The notes: generated from the letters alone by a model not told the origin. Positions 8,902-18,684 are shown, numbered from the stretch's first letter. The stretch: 64,000 bases of DNA from JACMLD01 sp038207265 (GCA_038207265.1 JBBQZZ010000019.1:1-64000), one strand, 5' to 3'. Made by a program: numbers and translations.

Positions 8902-9924
8902 ATGAGCAAGCCCTTGGTTTCTGTTGTTATCCCGGTTTACAATTCGGAAAAATATCTTCAGCTGGCAATTGATAGTATTCTCAACCAAACTTATTCCAAC
9001 CTGGAATTGATACTCATGAACGATGTATCAACGGATAGCAGCAAAGAAATCTGTCTTTCAAATAAAGATCCAAGAGTCTTTTATTTTGAAAATGAAAAAA
9101 ATCTTGGTATTGCACGCACCAGGAATGCAGGATTTTCTAAAGCAAATGGTACATACATAGCCATACTTGATAACGATGATATTTCATTGCCCCAAAGAAT
9201 TGAAAAGCAGGTTGAGTTCCTGGAAAACAATCCGGATTATGGTATGTGCGGCACTTTTTATTCAGTAATTGACGGGGAAGGCAAATTAGTTTTTAAAGTA
9301 GAATTGCCAACTGATTACAAAGACATTCACACGTTTCTGTTATTGCAGAATTGTTTCAGTCACTCTACCACCATGTATAGATCCGATCTCGCAAGAGAAC
9401 TACCTTACCTGGTAAAATATGATGCTATATCCGAATATTATCTCTGGTTACAAATGAGTCAGCGTTGTAAATTGGCAAACCTTCCGGTTAACCTTGGTTT
9501 GTACAGGATACACGGTAAAAATTTCAGTGTAAAAAAAATGGATACAATGGTTTCTCTGCTTAAAAACCTGGAAGCGGAAATATTAACCAGTTTGAATATT
9601 GATTACAGCCCCGAAGAATTGACGGTATACAATCATTTCCTGAATTTTAATTTTTCTTTTTTCAACGATTCAAAAAACCTGGTCATACTGGAATCGTTCC
9701 TGATAAATATTTATACTTCACTGAAAAAAAGAGACGAACTGAATAGTGCCGTTATCAAAAACTTTATTACCAGGAGATGGATAGTGCTTTGTCTTAAATC
9801 ACGCAATTTTTCATCTGTATTATCCCTGAAACTGATCAGGGCGTTTTCATTTTCATATTTTCATTATTTTTTAAAACAAGTAATGGATAAGATACAAAAT
9901 AAGCATCTGGCATTCGAAACATAA
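8902..9924 (+). CDS. glycosyltransferase family 2
   Basis: Inverting GT-A glycosyltransferase of 340 residues. The nucleotide-binding start VSVVIPVYNSEKYLQLAIDS, the acidic MNDVSTDSS and the metal-binding DXD-type ILDNDD are all present in the first 100 residues. The C-terminal part is helical and lacks clear membrane spans, so a cytoplasmic or peripheral enzyme is expected. ATG at 8902 is preferred to a TTG two codons upstream. There is an 83-base gap to the preceding glycosyltransferase gene. Linkage specificity cannot be predicted. Confidence 0.88.
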   Translation: MSKPLVSVVIPVYNSEKYLQLAIDSILNQTYSNLELILMNDVSTDSSKEICLSNKDPRVFYFENEKNLGIARTRNAGFSKANGTYIAILDNDDISLPQRIEKQVEFLENNPDYGMCGTFYSVIDGEGKLVFKVELPTDYKDIHTFLLLQNCFSHSTTMYRSDLARELPYLVKYDAISEYYLWLQMSQRCKLANLPVNLGLYRIHGKNFSVKKMDTMVSLLKNLEAEILTSLNIDYSPEELTVYNHFLNFNFSFFNDSKNLVILESFLINIYTSLKKRDELNSAVIKNFITRRWIVLCLKSRNFSSVLSLKLIRAFSFSYFHYFLKQVMDKIQNKHLAFET

Positions 9925-10003
9925 TAATTATCTTTTGCATACAGCAAAGAGTTGCAGCTTGTAAAGCCCCCTTTAAAAAAATCTTTTGCTCTATTACTAT
10001 TAA

Positions 10004-11899
10004 GTGAATTCCTATTTAAACATATTTGATCCATCCCAGCTTCAGGGTAATCAATTTTCCTGGAAAAAAAATCAGCCGGTAATATTTTTTACCTGCCTGT
10101 TTTTATTTTTAACGCTGATGAATTTCCAGGGTTTGGATTTGAATGACGAAGGGTTCCATGCAACACAATACCAGCAATTTTTTTCACATCCGGAATCCGT
10201 ACAGTATACTTTTATCTTTTGGTTTTCTGGATTTATTGGCGGCCTTTTCTATAAGGTCTTTTCTTTTGCCGGTTTATGGGGGCTGCGATTCGCCGGCGCA
10301 TTGATCACTACATTAACTGCGTTGGTAACATATAAATTACTCAAACATTATGTAAAGCCTATTGTGCTGATGGCGGCCCTTGCCGTACTGGCAGCATTGA
10401 GTATTCAGGCAGGGCCGAGAGATCTTTATTATAATAACCTTTCAGCCTTTCTCTACATAGCAGGTATTTTCTTTTTATTCAGGGGACTGGCAATGAATAA
10501 ACCAATGTATATATTCACTGGCGCTATAATTTTTGGTATGAATGTGTTTACTCGTCTACCGAATATATTGGGTGCCGGACTGATTGTTACCATTGCTTAC
10601 TACCAGTTGCTAAAGAAAGAAACCATAAAGGCGTTTCTATCAAAGTATATAATTTTTATAACCGGATTTATAAGCGCATTTTTTATCATCCTGGGTCTTA
10701 TGTATTTGATTGGCGACCTCGACGTTTTTGTGAATTCTATTAAATCACTTTATACTACAAACAACAACGCCCGCACCGATGATGGCCTCAGTGGCAGTTA
10801 TGGAATTTCAAATCTGGTTAAACTGCTGGCTGCCCAATACATCAAATCTATCATCTATGCATTGCTGAGCCTGGCAGTTATTTTCGGGGCCTGTTTTGCT
10901 ATCCATTATTTTGAAAGTAAGAAACAAGCGGGCAAGATCTTCATTGTAATTTTCCGTTTAGCCTTCATAGCAATTTTAGTTACCCTATTATTGTCTGATA
11001 AAGTAACCAGTTCTAAAATAAGTTTTCTTTTAACAGGCATTTGCCTCATCAGCTCTGTCTTTGTTTTTTTAATAAAAACTTCAGCCGAATTTAAGATTCT
11101 AACGTTGGCGGGTTTATTTATAATCCTGGTACATCCGTTTGGAAGTGCAACTGGTATAATTACAGTAGTCCCCTATTCATTGTGGATTTCAGTTCCGCTG
11201 TCTTTCCAGTTGCTATTGTCATTCAGGGTACCAGCGTTTACTAGCACTAACCCGGGTTCTGTCTGGCATTCGCTACAGATTCATAAAAGCCTGGCTGCAG
11301 GTCTTGCTGTTATTACCATATTTATTTTATACTGGTTGTATGTGCAGCCCTATTTTGGCGATTTCCACAAACGACCTGAAATGCTTTCTACCATCGACAA
11401 TAAAAATATGAAGATGATTTTTACGTCGAAAGAAAGATCGGAACAGATCAATGAATTACTTGAAGCCAGCAAACAGTATATGAAACCCAACGACACCGTA
11501 TTGGCGTACGACTGTATTCCAATGTTTCATTTTATGACAGAAACCATTCCTTACCTGTCTAATCCATCACCCTGGTTTTATTCCAATTCCGTTTTTAAAA
11601 ATCAATTGAACACAGCTTATCAGTCTACTCATTATTTACCGGTTATCGTGAGGCAGACCATAAAAATCATTGAAGACGATGGCAGTCGCTGGCCAGAGCT
11701 AAAACCAAAAAATAAATACCTTGATTGGGAACGAAATAAATTTCGCAACAACTACCTGAACGCATTTATCAGCAATCACCAGTATAAAAAGGCCTGGTCG
11801 AACGAAAGCTTTGAAATTTATATACCAATCAACGAACCAATGAATACAAGCAGGCTTATTGATAGTGCTATAGTAACTCCGGAGCGACAGATACAATGA
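10004..11899 (+). CDS. GT-C superfamily membrane glycosyltransferase (ArnT/PMT-like)
   Basis: Large integral membrane protein of 631 residues with about eleven to thirteen hydrophobic helices followed by a roughly 170-residue soluble C-terminal domain. After the first helix comes LNDEGFHATQYQQF, an acidic D-E motif in the first periplasmic loop like the catalytic motif of GT39/GT83 enzymes (PMT, ArnT). Such enzymes use polyprenyl-phosphate sugars as donors on the periplasmic side. A GTG at 10004 is the start; the four-base ATGA overlap with the next gene shows translational coupling. The DPM1-like transferase and small flippase at 19317-20638 could supply its lipid-linked donor, which is inference from context. 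Confidence 0.72.
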   Translation: MNSYLNIFDPSQLQGNQFSWKKNQPVIFFTCLFLFLTLMNFQGLDLNDEGFHATQYQQFFSHPESVQYTFIFWFSGFIGGLFYKVFSFAGLWGLRFAGALITTLTALVTYKLLKHYVKPIVLMAALAVLAALSIQAGPRDLYYNNLSAFLYIAGIFFLFRGLAMNKPMYIFTGAIIFGMNVFTRLPNILGAGLIVTIAYYQLLKKETIKAFLSKYIIFITGFISAFFIILGLMYLIGDLDVFVNSIKSLYTTNNNARTDDGLSGSYGISNLVKLLAAQYIKSIIYALLSLAVIFGACFAIHYFESKKQAGKIFIVIFRLAFIAILVTLLLSDKVTSSKISFLLTGICLISSVFVFLIKTSAEFKILTLAGLFIILVHPFGSATGIITVVPYSLWISVPLSFQLLLSFRVPAFTSTNPGSVWHSLQIHKSLAAGLAVITIFILYWLYVQPYFGDFHKRPEMLSTIDNKNMKMIFTSKERSEQINELLEASKQYMKPNDTVLAYDCIPMFHFMTETIPYLSNPSPWFYSNSVFKNQLNTAYQSTHYLPVIVRQTIKIIEDDGSRWPELKPKNKYLDWERNKFRNNYLNAFISNHQYKKAWSNESFEIYIPINEPMNTSRLIDSAIVTPERQIQ

Positions 11900-13152
11900 A
11901 AAAGAAACTCAACATATTAATTATAAACTGGACATGGTACCCATCCGGAGGAGACTGGACCTACGTAGAAAATTTGTGCAGGTTCTACGAGGAAAAAGGA
12001 CATGAGGTAATTCCATTTTCAATGGCTAACGAAAAGAATTTTTCAACCCCATATGCGGAATATTTCATTTCAAAAATTGACTATAAAGAACTCAACAGCA
12101 ATAAGACTTTGATCAATGGAATTAAGGCAGTAAAAAAAACCATCTATTCTTCTGAAGCAAAGTCGAAACTAAAATTATTGCTGGATAAGAACAAGGTTGA
12201 TATTGTTCACATCAACAACATCCACCATTATCTTACACCGGCAAGTATTATTCCTGAAATTAAAAAAAGAGGAATCCCCATTATCTGGACACTGCATGAT
12301 TATGTCATCTTATGTCCGAACACCACTTTTATCAGCAATGAAAAAATCTGCGAAAAATGCCGTGGTGGAAAATTCTATCAATGCACACTCAATAAATGCA
12401 AAAAGAATTCTCTTCCTGCCAGTTTTGCTGCCAGCCTTGAAACTTATGTAAACAACTGGTTTAATCCTTACAAGCATGTAGATTACTATATTTGTCCGTC
12501 CGAATTCATCAGGAATAAATTTGAAACATTTGGTTTCAACAGTAAAAAATTATTGCAGGTCTATAACTTGTTTGATATTAATTCAGTTCGCCTTCAAAAT
12601 TCAGACAATCCATACCAGAAGCCATATATAGTGTACGTTGGAAATATTTTAAAAGTAAAAGGAATTTTTACCCTTGTAAAAGCAATGGCAGGTTTGAATG
12701 TTGATCTACTGGTTATTGGTTCCGGCGAACATTTTGATGATCTAAAGGAATTGGCACAAACATCAAATCTCTCCAATGTTCAATTGATGGGGAAAATGCC
12801 CAAAGAGGAAGTGTTCAGGTATGTACAACATTCATGTTTTGTAGTGGTACCAAGTGAATGGTATGAAAACCTGCCTTATTCACTGGTAGAAGCACTATTA
12901 TTAGGCAAGCCTGTTCTGGGTGCTGATATAGGCGGTATCCCGGAATTGGTCATCAACAATAAAACCGGTTATCTATTTCAACCGGGCAATGTAGAAGATT
13001 TGAGAAATAAAATTCAATTGATGATGCCCGATAAGAACAAACTAAATGAAATGGGAACCAACGCAAGAAATTATGCAACGGCAATGGTAAACTATGAAAC
13101 TTTCGGGAATAAAATGTCTGGAGTATTTGAAAATTTAAACTTAACCCTTTAA
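11896..13152 (+). CDS. glycosyltransferase family 4 with cysteine-rich insert
   Basis: GT-B fold retaining glycosyltransferase of 418 residues. The N-terminus ILIINWTWYPSGGDWTYVENL is the acceptor Rossmann domain. After LHDYVILCPNTTF comes an insert with five cysteines (C-P-N, then CEKC, a single C and a K-C-K-K), a pattern suggesting a small metal site or disulfide cluster that recurs in a GT4 subfamily. The C-terminal domain has YVGNILKVKGIFTL and the EX7E motif in EWYENLPYSLVEALLLG. The start ATG overlaps the stop of the GT-C gene (ATGA). Donor is unknown. Confidence 0.87.
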   Translation: MKKKLNILIINWTWYPSGGDWTYVENLCRFYEEKGHEVIPFSMANEKNFSTPYAEYFISKIDYKELNSNKTLINGIKAVKKTIYSSEAKSKLKLLLDKNKVDIVHINNIHHYLTPASIIPEIKKRGIPIIWTLHDYVILCPNTTFISNEKICEKCRGGKFYQCTLNKCKKNSLPASFAASLETYVNNWFNPYKHVDYYICPSEFIRNKFETFGFNSKKLLQVYNLFDINSVRLQNSDNPYQKPYIVYVGNILKVKGIFTLVKAMAGLNVDLLVIGSGEHFDDLKELAQTSNLSNVQLMGKMPKEEVFRYVQHSCFVVVPSEWYENLPYSLVEALLLGKPVLGADIGGIPELVINNKTGYLFQPGNVEDLRNKIQLMMPDKNKLNEMGTNARNYATAMVNYETFGNKMSGVFENLNLTL

Positions 13153-13165
13153 TTCAGACAGCAGG

Positions 13166-13861
13166 ATGAATATATTGAACGTTATAATCAGGAAACTCGG
13201 AAAAGACGGATATGAAGTAGACAAAAAATTGTCTAAGCTTGATATAGTCATTATCTTATCCGGGAAATTCTTTTCGCTCATTCGTGGCTTTTACCTTAAG
13301 ATATTTCTTAAAAGTTCCGGCGGTATTATGTTTGTAGGCAAGCGTTGCAAAATAAAGTTCTGCCATAAAATAAGGGTTGGCAAAACCATTACCATTGGAG
13401 ATAATGTAGAAATAAATGCGCTTTGTGCTGATGGGATAACGCTAGGAAATAATGTGACCATACTCAGGAACACTATAATAGAGTGTACCGGCGTTATTAA
13501 AGATTTGGGAGAAGGTTTGACCATCGGAAACAACGTTGGCATTTCCCAGAATTGTTTTATCCAGGTAAGGGGAAAAGTGGAAATTGGATCCAATGTAATG
13601 TTTGGACCCAACGTCTCCATCTTTTCCGAAAATCATGGCTTTGCCGATTTAATTGTCCCAATGATCAATCAGCCAACCATTCGTGGGCAGGTTATTATTG
13701 AAGACGATGTCTGGTTAGGAACACGTGCCGTGATTTTGTCTGGTGTTCGAATTGGAAAAGGTTCCATTGTGGCAGCAGGCTCTGTGGTAAATAAAGATGT
13801 TCCTCCTTATGCAATTGTAGCGGGCGTACCTGCCAAAATTGTAAAAAGCAGGCTCAACTAA
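13166..13861 (+). CDS. left-handed beta-helix acyltransferase (WbbJ-like)
   Basis: Acyltransferase of 231 residues with many imperfect hexapeptide repeats (for example IGDNVE, LGNNVT, IGNNVG, IGSNVM, IGKGSI) forming a left-handed beta helix. The NHGF segment after MFGPNVSIFSE carries the His expected of maltose/galactoside-O-acetyltransferase-type enzymes, and the C-terminus VVNKDVPPYAIVAGVPAKIVK is the typical cap. It probably O-acetylates a sugar of the repeat unit, using acetyl-CoA in the cytoplasm. It starts 14 bases after the preceding glycosyltransferase. The substrate is not predictable. Confidence 0.87.
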   Translation: MNILNVIIRKLGKDGYEVDKKLSKLDIVIILSGKFFSLIRGFYLKIFLKSSGGIMFVGKRCKIKFCHKIRVGKTITIGDNVEINALCADGITLGNNVTILRNTIIECTGVIKDLGEGLTIGNNVGISQNCFIQVRGKVEIGSNVMFGPNVSIFSENHGFADLIVPMINQPTIRGQVIIEDDVWLGTRAVILSGVRIGKGSIVAAGSVVNKDVPPYAIVAGVPAKIVKSRLN

Positions 13862-13901
13862 AGCATATAAATCATAAATATTAATCGAAACATTCATTTT
13901 T

Positions 13902-14825
13902 ATGGACCATTTAAACAAAAAGAAAATCTATATCGCCGGCAGTGGCGGTATGTTAGGCGAAGCATTTTACCGGGTATTTAAAGACGACTTTGAAATAAAG
14001 TGTACAGATAAAGATGTAAACGAATCCTGGTTGAGCTTTTTGGACTTCAGGGATCTGGATGCCTATAAAAAAGATGTGAATAGTTTTAAGCCCGATTATC
14101 TTTTTCACCTGGGTGCCTATACTGATCTTGAGTTTTGCGAACAAAACGTAGATGACACATATAATACCAATACTATTTCTGCAGAAAACGCGGTTTATAT
14201 TGCCAATTCACTGAACATTCCATTGTTGTACATCAGCACAGCCGGAATTTTTGATGGCAAAAAAGATTTGTATGATGACTGGGATATGCCTAACCCACTG
14301 GGACACTATGCCCGTTCAAAATACATGGGAGAAAGATATGTGATTGAGAATGCGCACCGTTATATAATATGCCGCGCTGGTTGGATGATGGGTGGTGGTC
14401 CTCCCAAAGACAAAAAATTCATTGGCAAACTGGTTAAACAACTTATAAGCGGAAAGAAAGAACTTTTTATTGTTAATGATAAAGATGGCACACCCACTTT
14501 TACCATTGACTTTGCCCGGAACGTAAAATTGTTGTTTGAAAAAGAATACTGGGGTTTATACAATCTCGTATGCAAGGGCCAGACCAGCCGAATGGAAGTT
14601 GCCGAAGAACTTGTAAAGATCCTGGGATTGAAAGACAAAATAAAACTCACAGAAGTAACATCTGACTATTTCAAAGAAACCTATTTCGCACAGCGACCAC
14701 CCTGTGAAAGGCTGGTAAATAAGAAACTCGAATTGCGCGGAATAAATATAATGCGCGACTGGCGAATAGCATTGAACGAATACATCGATCTGTATTTTAA
14801 AGATTACCTGAAAGATAAATTCTAA
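13902..14825 (+). CDS. RmlD-like NAD(P)-dependent sugar-nucleotide reductase (SDR)
   Basis: Extended short-chain dehydrogenase of 307 residues. It has the glycine motif AGSGGMLG near the N-terminus, STAGIFDG on the strand carrying the catalytic Ser/Thr, and the YxxxK pair in HYARSKYMGE. The overall pattern, including the substrate-binding region YNLVCKGQTSRMEVAEE, matches dTDP-4-dehydrorhamnose reductase (RmlD) proteins. RmlA, RmlB and RmlC partners are not adjacent; a nucleotidyltransferase of the RmlA superfamily lies at 42122-43120 on the other strand. The product could be dTDP-rhamnose or a related deoxysugar nucleotide. Confidence 0.82.
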   Translation: MDHLNKKKIYIAGSGGMLGEAFYRVFKDDFEIKCTDKDVNESWLSFLDFRDLDAYKKDVNSFKPDYLFHLGAYTDLEFCEQNVDDTYNTNTISAENAVYIANSLNIPLLYISTAGIFDGKKDLYDDWDMPNPLGHYARSKYMGERYVIENAHRYIICRAGWMMGGGPPKDKKFIGKLVKQLISGKKELFIVNDKDGTPTFTIDFARNVKLLFEKEYWGLYNLVCKGQTSRMEVAEELVKILGLKDKIKLTEVTSDYFKETYFAQRPPCERLVNKKLELRGINIMRDWRIALNEYIDLYFKDYLKDKF

Positions 14826-14847
14826 TCAACCCATTTTCATTCCCAAT

Positions 14848-15954
14848 ATGCGGATAGCTTCGTTTGGTTTCAGATCTTTACCTCCGGCCAATGGTTCGGC
14901 AGGTGCAGATAAATTTGCCCTGGAATTTCTACCCCGCCTTGCAGAACGCGGTTATAAAGTAACCGGTTACAACAGGATCTATCCTGGTCAGCAAAAAGGT
15001 GCTGACAACTTCAAAGGCGTGGATATTGTATATCTGAATACGATTAATAAATCTGGCATAGACAGTGTTATACATTCCTTCAAGGTTTGCTGGCATATTA
15101 TTACAAAAAATACCGCTGATATTGTTCACATACAAGGCAACAATGCACTATTTGCCCTTTTTCTGAAAATCTTTGGAAAAAAAATAATCCTGAGTATTGA
15201 TGGCGGTCCTGAATGGGAAAGACCAAAATGGAATTATTTTATGGCCAAGCTGGTGCTTGCCAACGCATATATAGCAGTATCAACCGCCAAATATATTGCC
15301 ATTGATAATGTATTTACCAAAGAGCTATTCGAAAAAAAATTCAATAGACAATTTGAATTTATTTCATTCGGCAGTGAGATCAAAGATGTGAAAGAGACCG
15401 ATATCGTTCAGAAACTGGGTTTGCAAAAGAACGAATTCTTTCTTTTTGTAGGCAGGTTCATACCAGATAAAGGTCTGCAATACCTTATTCCTGCGTTTGA
15501 AAAACTTCAAACCAATAAAAAACTGGTATTGGTAGGTGGTTCTCCCAACCCAAGTGAATTTGAAATCAACCTTCAGAAAACGACCGATCAGCGAATTGTA
15601 TTTGCAGGTTTTATTTATGGAGATGACACCGTTACTTTAATGAAAGAAGCTTATGCCTATATTCAACCTTCAGATATTGAAGGATTGTCGCCGGTAATGC
15701 TTTCTGTAATGGGATTGGGCACACCGCTTATCTGCAGCGATATAAAAGAGAATAAATACATCGCGCATGAAGATGCATTATTGTTTAAAAAATCTGATAC
15801 GGCTTCACTGCTGGAAACACTAAAGTATTCGCTTAATGACCGGCCGCGTCATTTGCAACTGGCAGCAGCAGCCAAAACAAGAATTTTAAAAGACTATTCC
15901 TGGGAAACAATAACGGATCAATACATCGAACTTTTCAAAAAAGCCAGTTCCTGA
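14848..15954 (+). CDS. glycosyltransferase family 4 with altered EX7E motif
   Basis: GT-B fold glycosyltransferase of 368 residues. The N-terminal domain begins MRIASFGFRSLPPANGSAGADK, resembling rhamnosyltransferase-like GT4 proteins, and contains DIVHIQGNNALF and LSIDGGPEWERPKW. The C-terminal domain has FVGRFIPDKGLQYLIPA. In the donor-binding region the usual E-x7-E motif reads EGLSPVMLS, so the second glutamate is replaced by serine. Some GT4 members tolerate changes here, but it weakens donor prediction. It starts 22 bases after the RmlD-like gene. Confidence 0.83.
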   Translation: MRIASFGFRSLPPANGSAGADKFALEFLPRLAERGYKVTGYNRIYPGQQKGADNFKGVDIVYLNTINKSGIDSVIHSFKVCWHIITKNTADIVHIQGNNALFALFLKIFGKKIILSIDGGPEWERPKWNYFMAKLVLANAYIAVSTAKYIAIDNVFTKELFEKKFNRQFEFISFGSEIKDVKETDIVQKLGLQKNEFFLFVGRFIPDKGLQYLIPAFEKLQTNKKLVLVGGSPNPSEFEINLQKTTDQRIVFAGFIYGDDTVTLMKEAYAYIQPSDIEGLSPVMLSVMGLGTPLICSDIKENKYIAHEDALLFKKSDTASLLETLKYSLNDRPRHLQLAAAAKTRILKDYSWETITDQYIELFKKASS

Positions 15955-16039
15955 TTCGCAGGTGTTGATAAGATAATTTCCTATAGATAAGGCAATAACT
16001 AAAATTGTAAACCCTCCTGTTAAATATAAAAAGCGCTAA

Positions 16040-17053
16040 ATGAGCAACATTAATGTAGGTGTCGTCGGTTATGGATACTGGGGACCTAATATCGTTCGGA
16101 ATTTTTTTGCATCGAATGGTTGTACAGTCAAAGCGGTTGCAGATGGAAGACCGGAAAGACTGAGTGCACTCGCTAAGATATTTCCCTCCATCCAGGGAGT
16201 GAAAGATGGAAATGACATCATCAATAGCAAAGAAATTGATGCGGTAGTAGTAGCTACTCCCGTGTTCACGCATTTTGCATTGGCAAAAAAAGCATTGGAA
16301 AATGGCAAACATGTATTGATTGAAAAACCAATGACCGCGTCTGTGGCCGAGGCCGACGAATTGATCAACATTGCAGCAAAAAAAGGACTCACCTTAATGG
16401 CCGATCATACATTCTTATATACCGGTGCTGTAGAAAAAATGAAGGAACTGATCGATACAGAAGTAATTGGTAAACCATTGTATTTTGATTCTGCCCGTAT
16501 CAACCTTGGCTTGTTTCAACCCGATGTAAATGTATTGTGGGATCTTGCTCCGCATGATATTTCAATACTTACTTACCTGGTATCTGAAATGCCCGAAAGC
16601 ATCAATGCCACTGGTATTTCACATACACGAAACAAAATTGAAAACATAGCTTATTTAACGGTCAACTATAACTCAGATTTCATCGCGCATTTCAATTGTT
16701 CATGGTCTTCACCTGTTAAAGTGAGGCAAACATTAATTGGAGGTGATAAAAAAATGATTCTTTATAATGACCTGGAACCATCAGAAAAAGTGAGGGTTTA
16801 TGATACCGGTTACAATCACAAAACAGAGGAAGACAAAACAAGGATAATGGTTGATTACCGGACCGGTGACGTATTCATTCCTAAATTATCAAGCCGTGAA
16901 GCATTGGCTGGTGTTGCCAGCGATTTTATTCAATCTATAATGCAGAAAAAAGATCCGTTGGCCAACGCTGAACTCGGAAGAAAGGTGGTGAAGATCCTGG
17001 AAGCATCCCAGGAATCTATTAAAAACAACGGTAAAGAAATAAAAATAAAATAA
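16040..17053 (+). CDS. Gfo/Idh/MocA oxidoreductase, probable sugar-nucleotide 3-dehydrogenase
   Basis: NAD-dependent oxidoreductase of 337 residues. The Rossmann motif is VGVVGYGYWGPN, the Gfo/Idh signature EKP is in HVLIEKPMTA, and the catalytic His region is DLAPHDISI. It is followed by an acetyltransferase (gap 5 bases) and a DegT aminotransferase. In the WlbA-WlbC-WlbB and WbpB-WbpE-WbpD pathways this trio oxidises C3 of a UDP-GlcNAc-derived uronate, aminates it and acetylates the amine. By analogy this enzyme likely makes the 3-keto intermediate. The pathway assignment rests on gene neighbourhood, not on residues. Confidence 0.85.
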   Translation: MSNINVGVVGYGYWGPNIVRNFFASNGCTVKAVADGRPERLSALAKIFPSIQGVKDGNDIINSKEIDAVVVATPVFTHFALAKKALENGKHVLIEKPMTASVAEADELINIAAKKGLTLMADHTFLYTGAVEKMKELIDTEVIGKPLYFDSARINLGLFQPDVNVLWDLAPHDISILTYLVSEMPESINATGISHTRNKIENIAYLTVNYNSDFIAHFNCSWSSPVKVRQTLIGGDKKMILYNDLEPSEKVRVYDTGYNHKTEEDKTRIMVDYRTGDVFIPKLSSREALAGVASDFIQSIMQKKDPLANAELGRKVVKILEASQESIKNNGKEIKIK

Positions 17054-17058
17054 TTTTT

Positions 17059-17547
17059 ATGGAAACGGTAACCATCAACAACGAAAAGCAAAGCCTCAAT
17101 AACGTAACACTTGGAAAGGACGTGAGGATTTTTAATTTTGTGAATGCTTACGGTTGCAGCATTGACGATAATTCAAAAGTGGGTGCATTTGTAGAAATTC
17201 AAAAGGGAGCATTTATTGGTAAAAACTGTAAAATTTCAAGCCACACTTTTATTTGTGAAGGAGTTCATATTGAGGACAATGTATTTGTAGGTCACGGCGT
17301 TATGTTTACCAACGACTTGTTTCCGAGGTCAACCAACCCCGACGGCTCTCCGCAAACGGAAGCTGATTGGAAAGTAATTGAGACGCATGTAAAAAAAGGC
17401 GCTTCTATAGGAAGTAATGCAACAATTTTGTGTGGTATCACCATTGGGGAAAATGCACTTGTGGGAGCCGGAGCAGTGGTTACGAAAAATGTGCCACCCA
17501 ATACGGTTGTAGCAGGTAGTCCGGCAAAAGTGATAAAAACAATTTGA
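17059..17547 (+). CDS. WbpD/WlbB-like sugar-nucleotide N-acetyltransferase
   Basis: Hexapeptide-repeat acyltransferase of 162 residues, close to the family length. Repeats such as LGKDVR, IGKNCK, IEDNVF, IGSNAT and IGENAL form the left-handed helix. FVGHGVMFTNDLFPRSTNPDG is the loop typical of WbpD/WlbB/QdtC-like enzymes that N-acetylate 3-amino groups of nucleotide sugars, with the conserved N-D pair. The C-terminus NVPPNTVVAGSPAKVIKTI is the family cap. It lies between the Gfo/Idh dehydrogenase and the DegT aminotransferase, so a 3-acetamido sugar is the likely product of the trio. Confidence 0.88.
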   Translation: METVTINNEKQSLNNVTLGKDVRIFNFVNAYGCSIDDNSKVGAFVEIQKGAFIGKNCKISSHTFICEGVHIEDNVFVGHGVMFTNDLFPRSTNPDGSPQTEADWKVIETHVKKGASIGSNATILCGITIGENALVGAGAVVTKNVPPNTVVAGSPAKVIKTI

Positions 17548-17574
17548 CTATAAAAATTAAGCACCTAAACCACG

Positions 17575-18675
17575 ATGGAAAAGAAAATATCATGCCTTGA
17601 CTTACGGGGCCAGCATCAGCAAGTAAAAAAAGAAATCTTTGAAGCGTTCGAAAAAGTATATGAGAAAACTGCCTTCTCCGGCGGCCCGTTTGTAGAAGAA
17701 TTTGAAAAAGCATTTGCACCATTTTGCAATACTAAATATGCATTGGGCTTAAGCAATGGAACTACTGCACTGCATTTAGCTATGCTTGCGCTCGGTATTG
17801 GTCAGGGCGATGAAGTAATCATACCCGCGAATACATTCATTGCCACCGCATGGGGAGTAAGTCATGCAGGTGCCACACCTGTATTTGTGGATTGTACTGC
17901 AGACAGCTGGGAAATAGATATCACTAAAATTGAAGCGAAAATTACAGCTAAAACAAAAGCCATCATTGGCGTTCATTTATATGGTCAGCCTTTTGATATT
18001 GATGGAGTGGCTGCCATTTGTAAAAAGTACAATTTAAAATTCATTGAAGATGCCGCACAGGCACAGGGTGCATTTTATAAATCAAAACCCATTGGTGGAT
18101 TTGGTGAAATGGCATGCTTTAGCTTTTACCCTGGTAAAAACCTGGGTGCAACCGGTGAAGCGGGTGGCATTACAACCAATAATGAAACTTATGCAAAACA
18201 TTTACAAAGTCTGAGAAACCATGGTTCCATGGTCAGGTACTATCATGATGAGATTGGTTACAACTACCGGATGGGTGGATTGGAAGGCGCATCGCTGACT
18301 GTGAAGTTGAAATACCTTCCGGAATGGAATAATAAAAGAAGAGCCATTGCAAAACGTTATCATGCTGAAATAAAAAATCCAGCTGTTAAATTGCAGGCGC
18401 AACCTTCCTGGGCTGATTCAGTATATCACCTTTTTGTTGTTACAACGGAAGATAAAGACAGGTTTGTTAAGCATCTGGCAGATAATAATATCATCGCTGC
18501 ATTTCATTACCCTGTTCCCTGTCATTTACAAAAAGCGTATGCGCACCTGGGTTATAAGAATGGAGATTTCCCAAATTCAGAATACCTGGCCGCACATTGT
18601 GTATCATTACCCATGTATGCAGAATTAACCTCCGAAGAAGTAGATCATGTGATCAAAATAATCAACCAATATTGA
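17575..18675 (+). CDS. DegT/DnrJ/EryC1/StrS aminotransferase (first copy)
   Basis: PLP-dependent sugar-nucleotide aminotransferase of 366 residues. The substrate/PLP region reads GPFVEEFEKAFA and SNGTTALHLAMLALGIGQGDEVI; the PLP-contacting Asp is in FIEDAAQAQGA; the Schiff-base lysine is Lys188 in SFYPGKNLGATGEAGG. It uses glutamate to aminate a keto sugar nucleotide. With the two upstream genes it forms the dehydrogenase-transaminase-acetyltransferase trio for a 3-acetamido sugar. It resembles WbpE/FdtB/QdtB-type transaminases; regiochemistry is inferred from context. Confidence 0.92.
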   Translation: MEKKISCLDLRGQHQQVKKEIFEAFEKVYEKTAFSGGPFVEEFEKAFAPFCNTKYALGLSNGTTALHLAMLALGIGQGDEVIIPANTFIATAWGVSHAGATPVFVDCTADSWEIDITKIEAKITAKTKAIIGVHLYGQPFDIDGVAAICKKYNLKFIEDAAQAQGAFYKSKPIGGFGEMACFSFYPGKNLGATGEAGGITTNNETYAKHLQSLRNHGSMVRYYHDEIGYNYRMGGLEGASLTVKLKYLPEWNNKRRAIAKRYHAEIKNPAVKLQAQPSWADSVYHLFVVTTEDKDRFVKHLADNNIIAAFHYPVPCHLQKAYAHLGYKNGDFPNSEYLAAHCVSLPMYAELTSEEVDHVIKIINQY

Positions 18676-18684
18676 TTTCTTATA

